From Neolewinella agarilytica (lineage in GTDB: Bacteria > Bacteroidota > Bacteroidia > Chitinophagales > Saprospiraceae): a DNA stretch of 64,000 nucleotides. Each line of letters opens with the position of its first letter. Position 1 is the stretch's first letter. This document shows positions 17,634-27,009 of the stretch, one piece after another. The position numbers and the translations under genes are program-made. The stretch spans positions 1 through 64,000 of the forward strand of contig NZ_FOFB01000012.1 in the NCBI RefSeq assembly GCF_900110645.1, given 5' to 3'. Under the pieces are notes generated by a model. That model saw only the letters and a list, made by a program, of their open reading frames with translations, made no database searches and was not told the origin of the DNA.

Positions 17634-17855
17634 CTATCCACAGCAGCCCCCTCCCCCGTCTTGCATCGGCGGGCAAACCTCCGTTCCGTAGGAACAGTAA
17701 ATGCAGCAGTCGCCCTCTTTGGGGCGGAGAACGGTACCACAGCCCTTGCAATCATAGAAAAACTGGCAGGCATTGGTGGGCATGGTTTCCGTTGCCTCGT
17801 GCTGGCACTCGGGACAGGTGACGGTGGATTGTAGATTCATGGCGGAGGTACTCAT
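17634..17855 (-). CDS. GDCCxxC domain small metal-binding protein
   Basis: The 73-residue protein has two zinc-ribbon-like cysteine pairs (TCPECQH and DCKGCG) and then the signature GDCCIYCSYG, ending in GGGGCCG. This is the GDCCVxC family, which accompanies merTP in Bacteroidota. It is likely to handle Hg(II) or another thiophilic metal in the cytoplasm. Its start overlaps the stop of merTP by 4 bp, so it is the last gene of the ArsR-merTP operon. Confidence 0.85.
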   Translation of the reverse strand: MSTSAMNLQSTVTCPECQHEATETMPTNACQFFYDCKGCGTVLRPKEGDCCIYCSYGTEVCPPMQDGGGGCCG

Positions 17856-18475
17856 ATTTCAGTATTGTTTTGTGCCGTAACGGCGGTGTAGTCCGTAACG
17901 GTATAGCCCGTCGTGGCAATGGCTGCGGCGATGCTCGCCGCGTCGGTTTGGGCGGCATCGAAAGTGACTACGGTATTTTTCTCCGCGTAGGATGCTTCAA
18001 TTTCCACGACGCCGGCTACGCCGTACACGGCATCGGAGACGTGCTTTTCACAGCCGCCGCAGGTCATTCCTTCGACCAGGAAGGTAGCGGTCATTAGCTG
18101 GCCTTGACCTGTGGGTAATACTGCGCTCTTACCTGCGACTGGACCATCACCGCCCGTAAAGGAAGGGATAGCCAGGAAAACTACCGCTAATACAGAAACG
18201 ACCGTGAGAAAACCTCGGGATTGAAGAAGCGAACGGTTCTCCGGCGGGCAGTCACAATCTTCCACGGGAGTGGAACGTAGATGGAAATACCACGCAGCTC
18301 CTAAAGCCAATGCCGAAGCGCCGATGAGGTAAGGCCGCAGTGGTGCTATCCAGGAGAACCCGGATAATAGGATCGTACTACCCGACACGAGGACGAGAAT
18401 GGGGGCGATGCAGCAGAGGGAAGCCGCGACGGCGGCCAGTAGTCCGGTGGAAGACGCCAAAGTTTCCTTTTTCAT
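17852..18475 (-). CDS. merTP: MerT-MerP fusion mercuric transporter
   Basis: The 207-residue protein joins a MerT-like membrane part (SLCCIAPILVLVSGS and further helices, with a DCDCPP loop near residue 74) to a C-terminal periplasmic MerP-like HMA domain with MTCGGCEKHV near residue 137. It takes up Hg(II) bound by the HMA domain through the membrane. Start and stop overlap both neighbours by 4 bp. No mercuric reductase is seen in the window, so uptake alone would need a cytoplasmic sink or the partner lies elsewhere. Confidence 0.88.
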   Translation of the reverse strand: MKKETLASSTGLLAAVAASLCCIAPILVLVSGSTILLSGFSWIAPLRPYLIGASALALGAAWYFHLRSTPVEDCDCPPENRSLLQSRGFLTVVSVLAVVFLAIPSFTGGDGPVAGKSAVLPTGQGQLMTATFLVEGMTCGGCEKHVSDAVYGVAGVVEIEASYAEKNTVVTFDAAQTDAASIAAAIATTGYTVTDYTAVTAQNNTEI

Positions 18476-18849
18476 ATAGTTTGTGTTTCGGCTAATAGGT
18501 CGGTTGATTGCACCAACCTTTGTCGGAATTCCGGTACCCTAGAATGGTAAATAGTGTTTCCCGCCCGTCGGGACGTTACCGCTCCAGCATCCTTTAGCTT
18601 ACGCAACTGTTGTGACACTCCGGGTACGCTCAACTCGAGTATTTCGGCGAGATCACAGACACAAAGTTCCCCTTCCGCCTCCAGCAACTTCATGATGGCC
18701 AGGCGTACCGGACTGGCACAGACAGTGAAGGTTGTGGCAGCACTTGCGAGCGTATTCTGATCGCAAGCGATCAGATTTTTGCAACGGCGTATTTGGTCAC
18801 CATCCCGTAATGTCCGGACACATGCCTTAGAGGAATTTGAAGATCTCAT
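18472..18849 (-). CDS. ArsR/SmtB metalloregulator
   Basis: The 125-residue protein has a winged helix: SPVRLAIMKLLEAEGELCVCDLAEIL, then VPGVSQQLRKLKDAGAVTSRR and a beta wing NTIYHSRV. The CVC in the alpha3 region is the metal site type of ArsR/CadC-like sensors; further N-terminal Cys residues (KACVR, RRCKN) could be ligands. It is the first gene of the mer module, overlapping merTP by 4 bp, and a near-perfect 22-bp palindrome lies 19 bp upstream of its start. It probably represses its own operon until Hg(II) or a similar metal binds. Confidence 0.85.
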   Translation of the reverse strand: MRSSNSSKACVRTLRDGDQIRRCKNLIACDQNTLASAATTFTVCASPVRLAIMKLLEAEGELCVCDLAEILELSVPGVSQQLRKLKDAGAVTSRRAGNTIYHSRVPEFRQRLVQSTDLLAETQTI

Positions 18850-18867
18850 GGGGTAAAGATAAGTAAC

Positions 18868-18889
18868 TATTTAACTAATTACTTAAATA
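18868..18889. promoter_or_regulatory. ArsR operator palindrome
   Basis: The 22 bp are a palindrome with only one mismatched pair (arms TATTTAA and TTAAATA, centre AATT). It lies 19 bp upstream of the arsR start and overlaps the place of the promoter. Size, AT-richness and position fit the 12-2-12-like operators of ArsR/SmtB proteins. Confidence 0.65.
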
Positions 18890-18986
18890 GATTATTGCTT
18901 AGTACAAAGTTTACAACCATCATTCCCTGAGATAATTGAAAATTGTAGATAACGCTTATGACAAAAAGCACAACAACTAGCTTTAG

Positions 18987-21245
18987 TTACAACAGCTTCG
19001 CCGACTTCAACCGTAAGCTGTTAGCCACCACCGAAACCGAACTTAACGCCATCGCCCCGCCGGCAATCATAGGATCGAGCAGGAAACCATTGATCGGGTA
19101 CAGTAGCCCCGCCGCAATCGGGATTCCGATCAGATTGTAAATGAAGGCCCAGAACAGGTTTTGACGGATGCCACGAACCGTAAGTTTAGACAAGCGAAGT
19201 GCTTTAGGAATAACCGACAAGTCCGAAGTGATCAGCGTCATTTTAGCAACGTCCATCGCAATATCCGAGCCTTTGCCCATGGCAATGCTGACGTCCGCCT
19301 GCGCCAGCGCGTGGGAATCATTGATGCCATCACCGACCATGGCCACTACCCTACCCTCGGCCTGTAACTGCTCCACAAATGCAGCTTTATCGGCGGGTAG
19401 TACTTCCGCTCGGAAGTCCTTCAGCCCCACCTCTTTCGCAACGGCAGCGGCGGTTTGCTCGTTGTCTCCCGTCAGCATATATACGTCGATACCCCGTTCC
19501 TGAAGCGTAGCAATCGCGCTACGGGAACTCTCCTTTATCCGGTCGGCGATGGCGATGATTCCGAGCACGTTCCTCTCGTCGGCTACGTAGACCACCGTAT
19601 TCGCCGCTTCCCGCAGTTTTTGGGCGCGGTCGCGGGTGCCGGGGGGAGTTGTTAGGCCGTGTTCGTTCATTAACCGTTCGTTGCCTACGTAATAAGTAGC
19701 ACCTTCGAATTGGGCGCTGATGCCCCTGCCGGTGATACTGGTAAAGTCATCCAGGGAAACAGGCTTTACCCCGGCATCCTTCAGCCAAGACGTGACGGCT
19801 TCGGCCAGGGGATGCTCAGACTTCGCTTCCGCAGCCAACACAATACTTTTCCAACCTTCTACTGCACCTGCGGCCGCGCCCTCTTCCCAGTACGCTTCCA
19901 TTACGTTGGGGCTCCCCTCCGTGATTGTTCCCGTTTTGTCCAGCACGATGGCGTCTACTTTGTATCCTAATTCCAGGCTCTCCGCATCTTTGATCAGGAT
20001 GTTGTTCTCGGCTCCCTTACCAATGCCAACCATGATGGCCGTCGGTGTCGCCAATCCGAGGGCACACGGACAGGCAATCACCAGTACTGCCACGCTGGTT
20101 AGCAAAGCGTGCGTAAAGGTATCTTCACCGCCAAGCACCATCCAGCTGATGAACGTTACCACCGCAATGACCATCACAATCGGGACAAATATGCCCGCGA
20201 TCTTATCCACCAGTTTCTGTACCGGTGCCTTGCTTCCCTGAGCCTGCTGCACCATCTTGATGATCTGCGCCAACAGCGTCGCGCCGCCCACCTTTTCCGC
20301 CACAAAACGGAAGCTGCCTTTCTGATTGACCGTGCCTGCCAATACTGCTTCTCCTTCGGCTTTACGAACCGACACCGGCTCTCCAGTAATCATGCTTTCA
20401 TCTACAAAGCTGTTTCCGTCTTGCACCTGGCCATCGACGGGAATTTTCTCTCCAGGTCGCACCAGCAACAGTTGCCCGGTGGTAACGTCTGCAATAGCCA
20501 TCTCTACCTCTTCTCCGTTGACGATCGCTTTAACCGTCTTAGGCTGCAACCCAATCAGTTTTTTGATCGCCGAAGATGTGTTCGACTTCGCTCGTTCCTC
20601 CAGTAGTTTACCGAGGGAAATAAAGGTGATGATCACCGTAGCCGCCTCGTAGTAAACGTGTGGTTCCAGTCCCTGGTCCAACCAGAATTTCGGGTTCAGG
20701 GTATTGAATAAACTGAACAGGAAGGCGATGCCCGTACTCAGCGCCACCAGCGTATCCATATTGGCTTTGCCGTAGCGCGCTTGCTTCCAGGCGTTGACGT
20801 AGAAGTGGCGACCGAACCAAAATAGTACTACGGAAGCCAGGCCCAGGCTTATCCACCGGCCTACCGGCCACTCCATAAAAAACATTCCGATGAGGAAAAC
20901 GGGAAGCGTGAGGATAGCCGACCAAATCGTACGCTGCTTGATCATCGCGTACTCTTTTTCTTTCAGTTCTTCCTGGACGGCCGTGGGGTCATCTACATCA
21001 ACAATCAGATCATAGCCAACCGCCTGAAGGGCGTTGCGTAGTTCGTTAGCCGTTAGCTTATCATGGTCGAAGTCTACGAGGGCGGTAGTATTGGCAAAGT
21101 TGACACTCACATCATTGACACCCGGTAATTTTTTCAGGATGCTTTCTACACTGGAGGCACAGCCGGCGCAGCTCATCCCCGTTACCGGGAAGGATTCTTT
21201 TTCGGCAATCTTAATACGCTTGTCTTGGTCGGTAAGCACGCTCAT
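18987..21245 (-). CDS. copA: Copper-exporting P1B ATPase CopA
   Basis: The ATG at 21245 gives 752 residues; a TTG 36 bp upstream is a less likely start. One HMA domain has GMSCAGC (Cys26, Cys29). The ATPase core has [14 protein letters not shown] (near residue 390), DKTGTITEG (near 433), HPLAEAV, MLTGDN and [10 protein letters not shown] (near 633), and the last helices have YNxxGIP and MAxSSVSVV, the Cu(I) signature of P1B-1. It exports cytoplasmic Cu(I)/Ag(I). Two 17-bp repeats lie in the gene and are read as GTRDRAQ and EGAAAGA; both fall in the nucleotide-binding domain in loop-like places. It follows copB in the array. Confidence 0.92.
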   Translation of the reverse strand: MSVLTDQDKRIKIAEKESFPVTGMSCAGCASSVESILKKLPGVNDVSVNFANTTALVDFDHDKLTANELRNALQAVGYDLIVDVDDPTAVQEELKEKEYAMIKQRTIWSAILTLPVFLIGMFFMEWPVGRWISLGLASVVLFWFGRHFYVNAWKQARYGKANMDTLVALSTGIAFLFSLFNTLNPKFWLDQGLEPHVYYEAATVIITFISLGKLLEERAKSNTSSAIKKLIGLQPKTVKAIVNGEEVEMAIADVTTGQLLLVRPGEKIPVDGQVQDGNSFVDESMITGEPVSVRKAEGEAVLAGTVNQKGSFRFVAEKVGGATLLAQIIKMVQQAQGSKAPVQKLVDKIAGIFVPIVMVIAVVTFISWMVLGGEDTFTHALLTSVAVLVIACPCALGLATPTAIMVGIGKGAENNILIKDAESLELGYKVDAIVLDKTGTITEGSPNVMEAYWEEGAAAGAVEGWKSIVLAAEAKSEHPLAEAVTSWLKDAGVKPVSLDDFTSITGRGISAQFEGATYYVGNERLMNEHGLTTPPGTRDRAQKLREAANTVVYVADERNVLGIIAIADRIKESSRSAIATLQERGIDVYMLTGDNEQTAAAVAKEVGLKDFRAEVLPADKAAFVEQLQAEGRVVAMVGDGINDSHALAQADVSIAMGKGSDIAMDVAKMTLITSDLSVIPKALRLSKLTVRGIRQNLFWAFIYNLIGIPIAAGLLYPINGFLLDPMIAGGAMALSSVSVVANSLRLKSAKLL
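19623..19639 (-). repeat. Dispersed 17-bp repeat inside copA
   Basis: The copy (one C for T plus the variable base) is read in the sense frame of copA as GTRDRAQ within the nucleotide-binding domain. Confidence 0.7.
19864..19880 (+). repeat. Dispersed 17-bp repeat inside copA, exact consensus
   Basis: The exact consensus lies antisense to copA and is translated as GAAAGA between the DKTGT segment and the HPLA segment, in a place where homologues have a variable loop. Confidence 0.9.
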
Positions 21246-21336
21246 GTCACTTTGTTTTGGATTACAAAGTTCGTTCGGCAAGGCACCAAACGCATTACAG
21301 GATCGTGGCTAATGATTACATCATTACGTAAGCAGG

Positions 21337-23691
21337 CTACTCCAATTCTCTCTTCAGCAGTTGTGCGTTTACCGCACAAATAACCGTACTGATACTCATC
21401 AGCGCTGCACCGAAAGCAGGGCTGATCACCAAGCCGGGAATAAAGCCGGTTGCCAGCGGTAAAGCCACCGCATTGTACCCAGTAGCCCACCACAAATTCT
21501 GAATCATCTTCCGGTAAGTCGCTTTACCAAAAAGGATAAGGTTAGCGATGTCTTTGGGGTCGCTGTCGACCAGAACGATGTCGGCGGTTTCCGCCGCAAC
21601 GTCCGTTCCGGAACCAATGGCAATTCCCACGTCGGCTCGCGTCAGGGCCGGAGCGTCGTTAACGCCATCACCCGTCATGGCCACAAACTCTCCCGCCGCC
21701 TGCAGTTCTTTGATTTTGTCCTGCTTCTGATCCGGAAGGACCTCCGCCAGGTAATCGTCCATCCCTAACTCCTTGGCTACCGAAGCGGCAACACGTTCGT
21801 TGTCCCCCGTCAGCAGCAAGCATTTAATGCCGTTCTTTTGAAGCGTATCAATGGCGCCCGCGGAAGACTCCCTAATCTGGTCGGCGAAGGTGACAAAGCC
21901 AACAAGCTGGCCATCGACGACCAGGAATATTTTTGTTTCTACCCCGTCATCACTGTCGTCCGGGGCCATAATGCCGGCGGATTCCAGCATCAGGTAGCCG
22001 CCAGCACGGACTGCTTTGCTTTCTACCGTTCCGCTCACGCCTATTCCGGCTTCATATTTGAAGCCTTTGCTAGTGGGTATTTTCAATCCGTCAGCCTTAG
22101 CCCGCCGTTGCAACCCCTTCGAAATATGGTGCTCCGAACTACTTTCTACCGCCGTAGCGTAGCGTAATAGCTTCGCTTCGTCCCAGCCCTCCGCCAGTGT
22201 CACTACCCGGGTTACCTCATGCGATCCTTTCGTCAGCGTCCCCGTTTTATCGAAAACAATGGTGGTGATCTTGCGCGAGTTCTCAAAGGCTGTCCGGTTA
22301 CGGATCAGCAGACCATGTTTAGCGGAAACGCTGGTGGAGATCGCCGCGACCAACGGAATGGCCAGGCCCAGTGCATGCGGACAACAGATGACCATAACGG
22401 TTACCATTCGCTCCAACGCAAAGGCCAGCTCCTTGCCCATAAACATCCACCCGGCAAAGGTGCCAAAGCCTGCCACCAGCGCAATCACGGTAAGCCATTT
22501 CGCCGCCCGGTCGGCCAGGTGCTGGGTCTTCGACTTTTGCCCCTGAGCATCCTGTACCAGCTTGACCACTTTGGCCAAGTAGCTATCCTCCCCTACTCCT
22601 TTGACTTGCACTTTTATCGCGCCACTACCATTGATGGAGCCACCAATAACTTCCGCCCCTTCGGATTTGCTCACGGGCACGCTCTCTCCCGTCAGCATAC
22701 TCTCGTTCAGGGAACTGCTGCCTTCTTTGATTACACCGTCAGCGGGAACCTTCTCTCCGGGCTTGATCAGGATCAAGTCCCCGGTTTTCAGTTCACTGAT
22801 CGATACTTTACTGGCTTGTCCCTTGTCATCTATGCGCGTCGCCTCGTTGGGCATCAACGCAGCCAGCGCCTCCAGGGCTTTACTGGCTCCGAGCACCGAG
22901 CGCATCTCGATCCAGTGGCCGAGCAGCATCACTACAATGAGCGAGGCGAGTTCCCAAAAGAAGGTCTTGCCCTCCAAACCAAAAACGACGGCGGAGCTGT
23001 AGATGTAAGCCGCAGAAATGGCAATCGCGATCAGCGTCATCATCCCGGGAGCCCGCTTGCCAAGTTCTTCCTTCAAACCTTTCAGAAACGGCCATCCACC
23101 GTAAAAGTAGATGATGGACGACAGCACGAACTGTAGATAGCGGTCACCCGTAAAGGTCCAGCTCACCCCCAGGAAGTTCTGAATCATCGGCGCCAGTAAA
23201 AGCACCGGTAACATCAGCACCAGCGACACCCAAAATCGCCGCTTAAAATCCTCGATCATCATCCGGTGGTGATCGCCATGATTACCGTGCCCGGAATGAT
23301 CCATTTTTGAATGATCCATGGTGGCGTGGTCCATCTCACTGTGGTCCATGGTGGAATGATCCATCTTCTCATGATTCATCTTGGTGTGGTCCGTCCCCTG
23401 ATGGTTGTGCTCACTGATCGCAGCCTCATGACCGTGCTCAGTGAGTTCCGCCAGGTGATCTTTAGTAGTACCTACTGCTCCCAATTCCGCTGCCAGCGTG
23501 TAATCTCCGGCCGCCGCGACCGCCGCGTTGAGATCTTCTACGGTAACGTGATGGTGCATGGTGACGACAGCCTGCGGCGGATTCAGCGTTACCTCCGCAG
23601 ATTGAATACCATGTACCGCCTCCAAGGCCTTTTGAACCTTGGCGACGCAGTGGTCGCAAGTCATACCGGAAATGGAATAAGTGTGTGTCAT
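21337..23691 (-). CDS. copB: CopB-type P1B ATPase with HMA head and Met/His repeats
   Basis: The 784-residue protein starts with an HMA domain (GMTCDHC, residues 9-15). A Met/His/Asp-rich stretch follows with about eight repeats of the MDHSxMDH kind (residues 100-143). The ATPase core has TGES, CCPHALGLAIP (near residue 436), DKTGTLTKGSH, LLTGDN and GDGVNDAPAL. The CPH motif in place of CPC is the mark of P1B-3 CopB ATPases, thought to export Cu(II)/Ag(I). The gene ends 91 bp before copA starts, and a 39-residue membrane peptide gene precedes it. Confidence 0.9.
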   Translation of the reverse strand: MTHTYSISGMTCDHCVAKVQKALEAVHGIQSAEVTLNPPQAVVTMHHHVTVEDLNAAVAAAGDYTLAAELGAVGTTKDHLAELTEHGHEAAISEHNHQGTDHTKMNHEKMDHSTMDHSEMDHATMDHSKMDHSGHGNHGDHHRMMIEDFKRRFWVSLVLMLPVLLLAPMIQNFLGVSWTFTGDRYLQFVLSSIIYFYGGWPFLKGLKEELGKRAPGMMTLIAIAISAAYIYSSAVVFGLEGKTFFWELASLIVVMLLGHWIEMRSVLGASKALEALAALMPNEATRIDDKGQASKVSISELKTGDLILIKPGEKVPADGVIKEGSSSLNESMLTGESVPVSKSEGAEVIGGSINGSGAIKVQVKGVGEDSYLAKVVKLVQDAQGQKSKTQHLADRAAKWLTVIALVAGFGTFAGWMFMGKELAFALERMVTVMVICCPHALGLAIPLVAAISTSVSAKHGLLIRNRTAFENSRKITTIVFDKTGTLTKGSHEVTRVVTLAEGWDEAKLLRYATAVESSSEHHISKGLQRRAKADGLKIPTSKGFKYEAGIGVSGTVESKAVRAGGYLMLESAGIMAPDDSDDGVETKIFLVVDGQLVGFVTFADQIRESSAGAIDTLQKNGIKCLLLTGDNERVAASVAKELGMDDYLAEVLPDQKQDKIKELQAAGEFVAMTGDGVNDAPALTRADVGIAIGSGTDVAAETADIVLVDSDPKDIANLILFGKATYRKMIQNLWWATGYNAVALPLATGFIPGLVISPAFGAALMSISTVICAVNAQLLKRELE

Positions 23692-23717
23692 AGTTAGATT
23701 GAATTGCCGGTAAGTTT

Positions 23718-23837
23718 TTAAAGAAACATCATCACAATTCCAAACAGTGCAAGGGCGATCAACACTCCCGTAGTGATTCCGTTAAGCAAGCGCTTTATGA
23801 TGCCCGGATTTTCGTCCGGCTTGCAACAGTCTTTCAT
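23718..23837 (-). CDS. 39-residue Cys-containing single-pass membrane peptide
   Basis: A short frame starts at ATG 23837 and ends at TAA 23718. The peptide begins MKDCCKPDE, is followed by a basic-flanked segment (NPGIIKRLLNG) and ends with one hydrophobic helix (TTGVLIALALFGIVMMFL). It is preceded by 30 bp after the multicopper oxidase and stands before copB on the same strand. The CC pair at the N-terminus could bind Cu(I) at the membrane surface. Codon use is normal for the neighbours and the frame fills the gap exactly, which supports a real gene; I do not know the family. Confidence 0.6.
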   Translation of the reverse strand: MKDCCKPDENPGIIKRLLNGITTGVLIALALFGIVMMFL

Positions 23838-23867
23838 TTCAGTTAGTGTTTAAACTTAATTTACGAT

Positions 23868-26327
23868 TTAAAATCTGACACTCAGCCCACCACCGTATCC
23901 GAAGCGGTTATCATAGCTACCCATCAGCGAGAAGTTTCGGCCCAGCATGTACTCCATACCGGCACTCCAGACTGTCTCACCCTGGTAGTCGGTGTTCCCG
24001 TCTTCACGACCTACAACCCCAAAATCAGCCTGGTACTCGTAGTACCCAAAGGCCGATAAGCGTGGAAAAAACATGATGCTACGCCCAATCCCAATGCGCG
24101 GCCGCAGCTTGTTGTCCACCCGCATATCGATGTTAAACAAGTAGGGACTCAACCAGCGGACACCGGCAACCGCCGTGATCGATGGATCGTCGAAACTCTC
24201 CTCAACACTATTCTCTACGTTGACGCCGCCGAATACCCGCACCCAGTCGTAGATATACCGCTCGTAAGAAATCTCCGCCTCAAAGTTCTTATTGTAGCCG
24301 TACTCCAGGTTCAGGTTAAACTGGTTCCTGATGTTAGATGAAACCAGGCTCAGGCCACTCATATGGGAAGCGACGTCCGCCATTCCCCAGGTGTAAAACT
24401 GATCAGTTTCCGCAATGAGATGGCTTAAAGGAGCATCTGCTAATCGCTCGTCACGAGGTGTGTCATAGCTAAAAATTCGGGCCATACCGCCCATCATATG
24501 GTAGAGGATGTGGCAGTGGAAAAACCAGTCACCATACTCGTCTCCGTAGAACTCGATCGTAACCTCCTGCATCGGTGCTACGTTGACGGTGTGCTTTAGT
24601 GGGGAGTACTCACCGTTTTCGTTAATCGCCCGGAAGAAGTGTCCGTGCAGGTGCATCGGGTGGTGCATCATCGTCAGGTTATTAAACGTGATTCGGGTAA
24701 CCTCGTCAGCTTTAATCTTGATCTTATCCGTTTCGAATAATCCAACGCCGTTGAAGCTCCAGATATAGCGATTCATATTTCCCGTCAGGTTTAATAAGAT
24801 CTCTTTAACCGGTGCATCCGCTGCATAAGTCGTTTTCTCCGGGGAGCGTAAATAGCTATAGTCAAAAGCGCGGCCCATCATCTCCGCCGGCGGCATCATG
24901 CCGTCTTTGCCTTTTTCCATGCTCCCCATCTTGCCGTGATCCATGCCTTCCATCCCCGGCATTCTCTGTTGATTTACCTTCATCGAGTCAGCAAGCATCT
25001 TCGTGTCATCCGTCATTTTTGCGTGCTCCGCAGGGCTCATGTTTTTGTGGTCCATTCCTTCCATTTTCTCCTGGCCCATCTTCATCCCGGGCTTGTCCGT
25101 TTTCTGGTCGCCCATTTTCATCCCGTCCATCTTACCACCAGACATGTCCATGCCGCCCATGTCCATCTGCATCCCGTATTTCTCTTTTATCTCGTAGCGT
25201 TCATCTTTATTGGGATTGGCCTTTAACGCCGGGGCCCCCATCCGCATATCCATCTTCGCCATCATCTTCATCATCCCGATCTTATCGGGGCGGGGGATTT
25301 CCATGGCAGGGTACAGCTGGCCGGTACCGAGGGTGGTTGTCGCCTTTCCGGAGCCGTCGAAGGCAGAAGCCTTTACTTCCAGTTTCCCGTCCTCCGGGAT
25401 CGTCACGATAAAGTCGTACGTCTCTGCGTTGCCGATCAGGGTCTTGTTCTTCCTTACGGGAACTACATCCAGCCCGTCAGCTGAAACCAGCAGCGGGGTC
25501 GGTCCGCCGAACGTTAGCCAGAAGTAGGAAGAAGCCGCACCATTAATAATGCGTAAACGCACCCGTTCGCCTGGTTTGAAGTCGGGGTTCTCCGAATTGG
25601 ATTCACCGTTGATCAAGAAGGCGGGATAGTAGATATCAGCAATATCCGCACCCTCCATGCGCTGCCGCCAGAAGTTCAGTTGAGCACCGAGGCCACCCCG
25701 GGCGATTACCCGGTTGAGCGGCGTAGCGGTCCCCTTCTTGATGCCGTACCATTCGTTACCCCTTTTTAAATTTTTAAGCACACTGGCGGGCTTTTCGTCC
25801 GTCCAGTCGGAGAGCATCAGCACCAGATCTTTGTCGTATTCCAACGTCGTCTCCTTCGGTTCAATTACGATGGATCCGTATACCCCGCTTTGTTCCTGAA
25901 GCATGGTGTGAGAGTGGTACCAATAAGTGCCGGATTGCTTCAAGGCAAATTCGTAAACAAAACTTCCCCCCGGTTCAATCGGCGGTGTATTCAGATAAGG
26001 CACCCCGTCGTAAAAATTGGGCAGCAGAAGACCATGCCAGTGAATGGAAGTTTCTACTTCCATCTTGTTGGTAACGGTAATCCGAGCAAATTCACCTTCT
26101 TCAAAACGTAACACCGGACCAGGTATACCACCATTTACGGTCATGCCGGTAACAGCCTTACCCGTGATGTTGACCGAATTGGATTCGATTACTAATTCAT
26201 ATTCACGGACCGGTAGATTATCCGGATTCCCTTCAAGAGAACCCTGGGGAGTTATCCCGATCTGCTGAGACATTCCCAAGACAGGAATGAGCAAAAGGAC
26301 TGATAAAAAGAGATTGTAAATTTTCAT
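23868..26327 (-). CDS. Multicopper oxidase fused to a CopB/PcoB-like outer-membrane barrel
   Basis: The 819-residue protein has a signal peptide (end near GMSQQ), then a CopA/PcoA-type multicopper oxidase. Copper ligands are visible as SIHWHG (near 96), WYHSH (near 136), HPMHLHGHFF (near 559) and FHCHILYHMMGGM (near 603). A Met-rich insert (residues about 345-470, MGGMDMSGGKMDGMKMG and similar) should bind Cu(I). After residue 640 the sequence turns into about ten amphipathic strands (NQFNLNLEYGYNKNFEAEI, RPRIGIGRS, GMEYMLGRNFSLMGSYDNR), as in CopB/PcoB, which is usually a separate protein. So one chain probably oxidises Cu(I) and sits in the outer membrane. Confidence 0.88.
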   Translation of the reverse strand: MKIYNLFLSVLLLIPVLGMSQQIGITPQGSLEGNPDNLPVREYELVIESNSVNITGKAVTGMTVNGGIPGPVLRFEEGEFARITVTNKMEVETSIHWHGLLLPNFYDGVPYLNTPPIEPGGSFVYEFALKQSGTYWYHSHTMLQEQSGVYGSIVIEPKETTLEYDKDLVLMLSDWTDEKPASVLKNLKRGNEWYGIKKGTATPLNRVIARGGLGAQLNFWRQRMEGADIADIYYPAFLINGESNSENPDFKPGERVRLRIINGAASSYFWLTFGGPTPLLVSADGLDVVPVRKNKTLIGNAETYDFIVTIPEDGKLEVKASAFDGSGKATTTLGTGQLYPAMEIPRPDKIGMMKMMAKMDMRMGAPALKANPNKDERYEIKEKYGMQMDMGGMDMSGGKMDGMKMGDQKTDKPGMKMGQEKMEGMDHKNMSPAEHAKMTDDTKMLADSMKVNQQRMPGMEGMDHGKMGSMEKGKDGMMPPAEMMGRAFDYSYLRSPEKTTYAADAPVKEILLNLTGNMNRYIWSFNGVGLFETDKIKIKADEVTRITFNNLTMMHHPMHLHGHFFRAINENGEYSPLKHTVNVAPMQEVTIEFYGDEYGDWFFHCHILYHMMGGMARIFSYDTPRDERLADAPLSHLIAETDQFYTWGMADVASHMSGLSLVSSNIRNQFNLNLEYGYNKNFEAEISYERYIYDWVRVFGGVNVENSVEESFDDPSITAVAGVRWLSPYLFNIDMRVDNKLRPRIGIGRSIMFFPRLSAFGYYEYQADFGVVGREDGNTDYQGETVWSAGMEYMLGRNFSLMGSYDNRFGYGGGLSVRF

Positions 26328-26341
26328 AATGGCTGGGTTGT

Positions 26342-26378
26342 AAAAGAAAGGCCGACCGGCACGAAGCTGGCTGACCTT
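26342..26378 (-). terminator. Likely intrinsic terminator after DUF305 gene
   Basis: On the minus strand an imperfect stem (AAGGTCAGCC ... GGTCGGCCTT) is followed by TTTCTTTT. It lies about 50 bp after the stop of the DUF305 gene and before the multicopper oxidase. Confidence 0.55.
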
Positions 26379-26425
26379 TATAATGGTTTAGTGGCAATCG
26401 CATTACGAGACCATAGGTAACCTGG

Positions 26426-26917
26426 TTAATCGTTTTGTTCTAGTCGGTAAATCATCTTCTTCATCTCAGCGATTTCTCGCTCCTGCGCCTCGATGATCTC
26501 TTCAGCAAGCTTGATCGCTTCGGGGTCTTTAAGATGCGCTTTTTGGCTGACCATGATGGCGATGCTATGGTGCGGTATCATTGCCTTCATCCATTGCACA
26601 TCACTTACGAAAACCTGCTGCCTTAAGCCCCCCACGGCAAGTACGAAAGCCAGCACGGAGACACCCAATATGGCGTAGTTCCAGATTTTCTTTTTGTACA
26701 TCCCCCACATGAATAAAAGCATGGTAGGTGCCATAGCGGCAATCATCAGAAAGGTCATGTACGTACGGGAAGGAGCCAGGTAGATGTGGTCCCATTTGTC
26801 TACACTTAAGTACATCACGGCATACATAATGACGAAGGAAGTCGTCATCATGATTCCAAATTTGAGGTAGGGATTCATCCCATTCGTATCGTTCATCTCT
26901 TTATCGTGGTTCATCAT
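26426..26917 (-). CDS. DUF305 membrane protein
   Basis: The 163-residue protein has three membrane helices (FGIMMTTSFVIMYAVMY, TYMTFLMIAAMAPTMLLFM, YAILGVSVLAFVLAVGGL) and then a DUF305 ferritin-like helical part with VQWMKAMIPHHSIAIMVSQKA and EIIEAQEREIAEMKKMI. The HH and Met residues are conserved in the family, which is common near copper resistance genes and thought to bind copper in the periplasm. It stands directly upstream of the multicopper oxidase. Confidence 0.85.
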   Translation of the reverse strand: MMNHDKEMNDTNGMNPYLKFGIMMTTSFVIMYAVMYLSVDKWDHIYLAPSRTYMTFLMIAAMAPTMLLFMWGMYKKKIWNYAILGVSVLAFVLAVGGLRQQVFVSDVQWMKAMIPHHSIAIMVSQKAHLKDPEAIKLAEEIIEAQEREIAEMKKMIYRLEQND

Positions 26918-26955
26918 TGTTGGGTGGATTAAAACGTGGTGTAAAGCTTATTAGA

Positions 26956-26972
26956 GGCGCGGCCGCAGGTGC
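26956..26972 (-). repeat. Dispersed 17-bp repeat, exact consensus
   Basis: The minus-strand copy lies between the DUF3347 gene and the DUF305 gene, 38 bp after the stop of the former, and is not translated. Confidence 0.9.
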
Positions 26973-27009
26973 CGGGCGGAGTTAAAAAAGCAGGGCGAAG
27001 AAGTATAGT

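Noticed and set aside
24104-24120. A further copy of the 17-bp word in the CopB-like barrel
   Set aside because: Only the core GCGCGGCCGCAG matches; the encoded LRPRIGIG is a normal residue pattern for CopB barrels, so the match may be coincidental.
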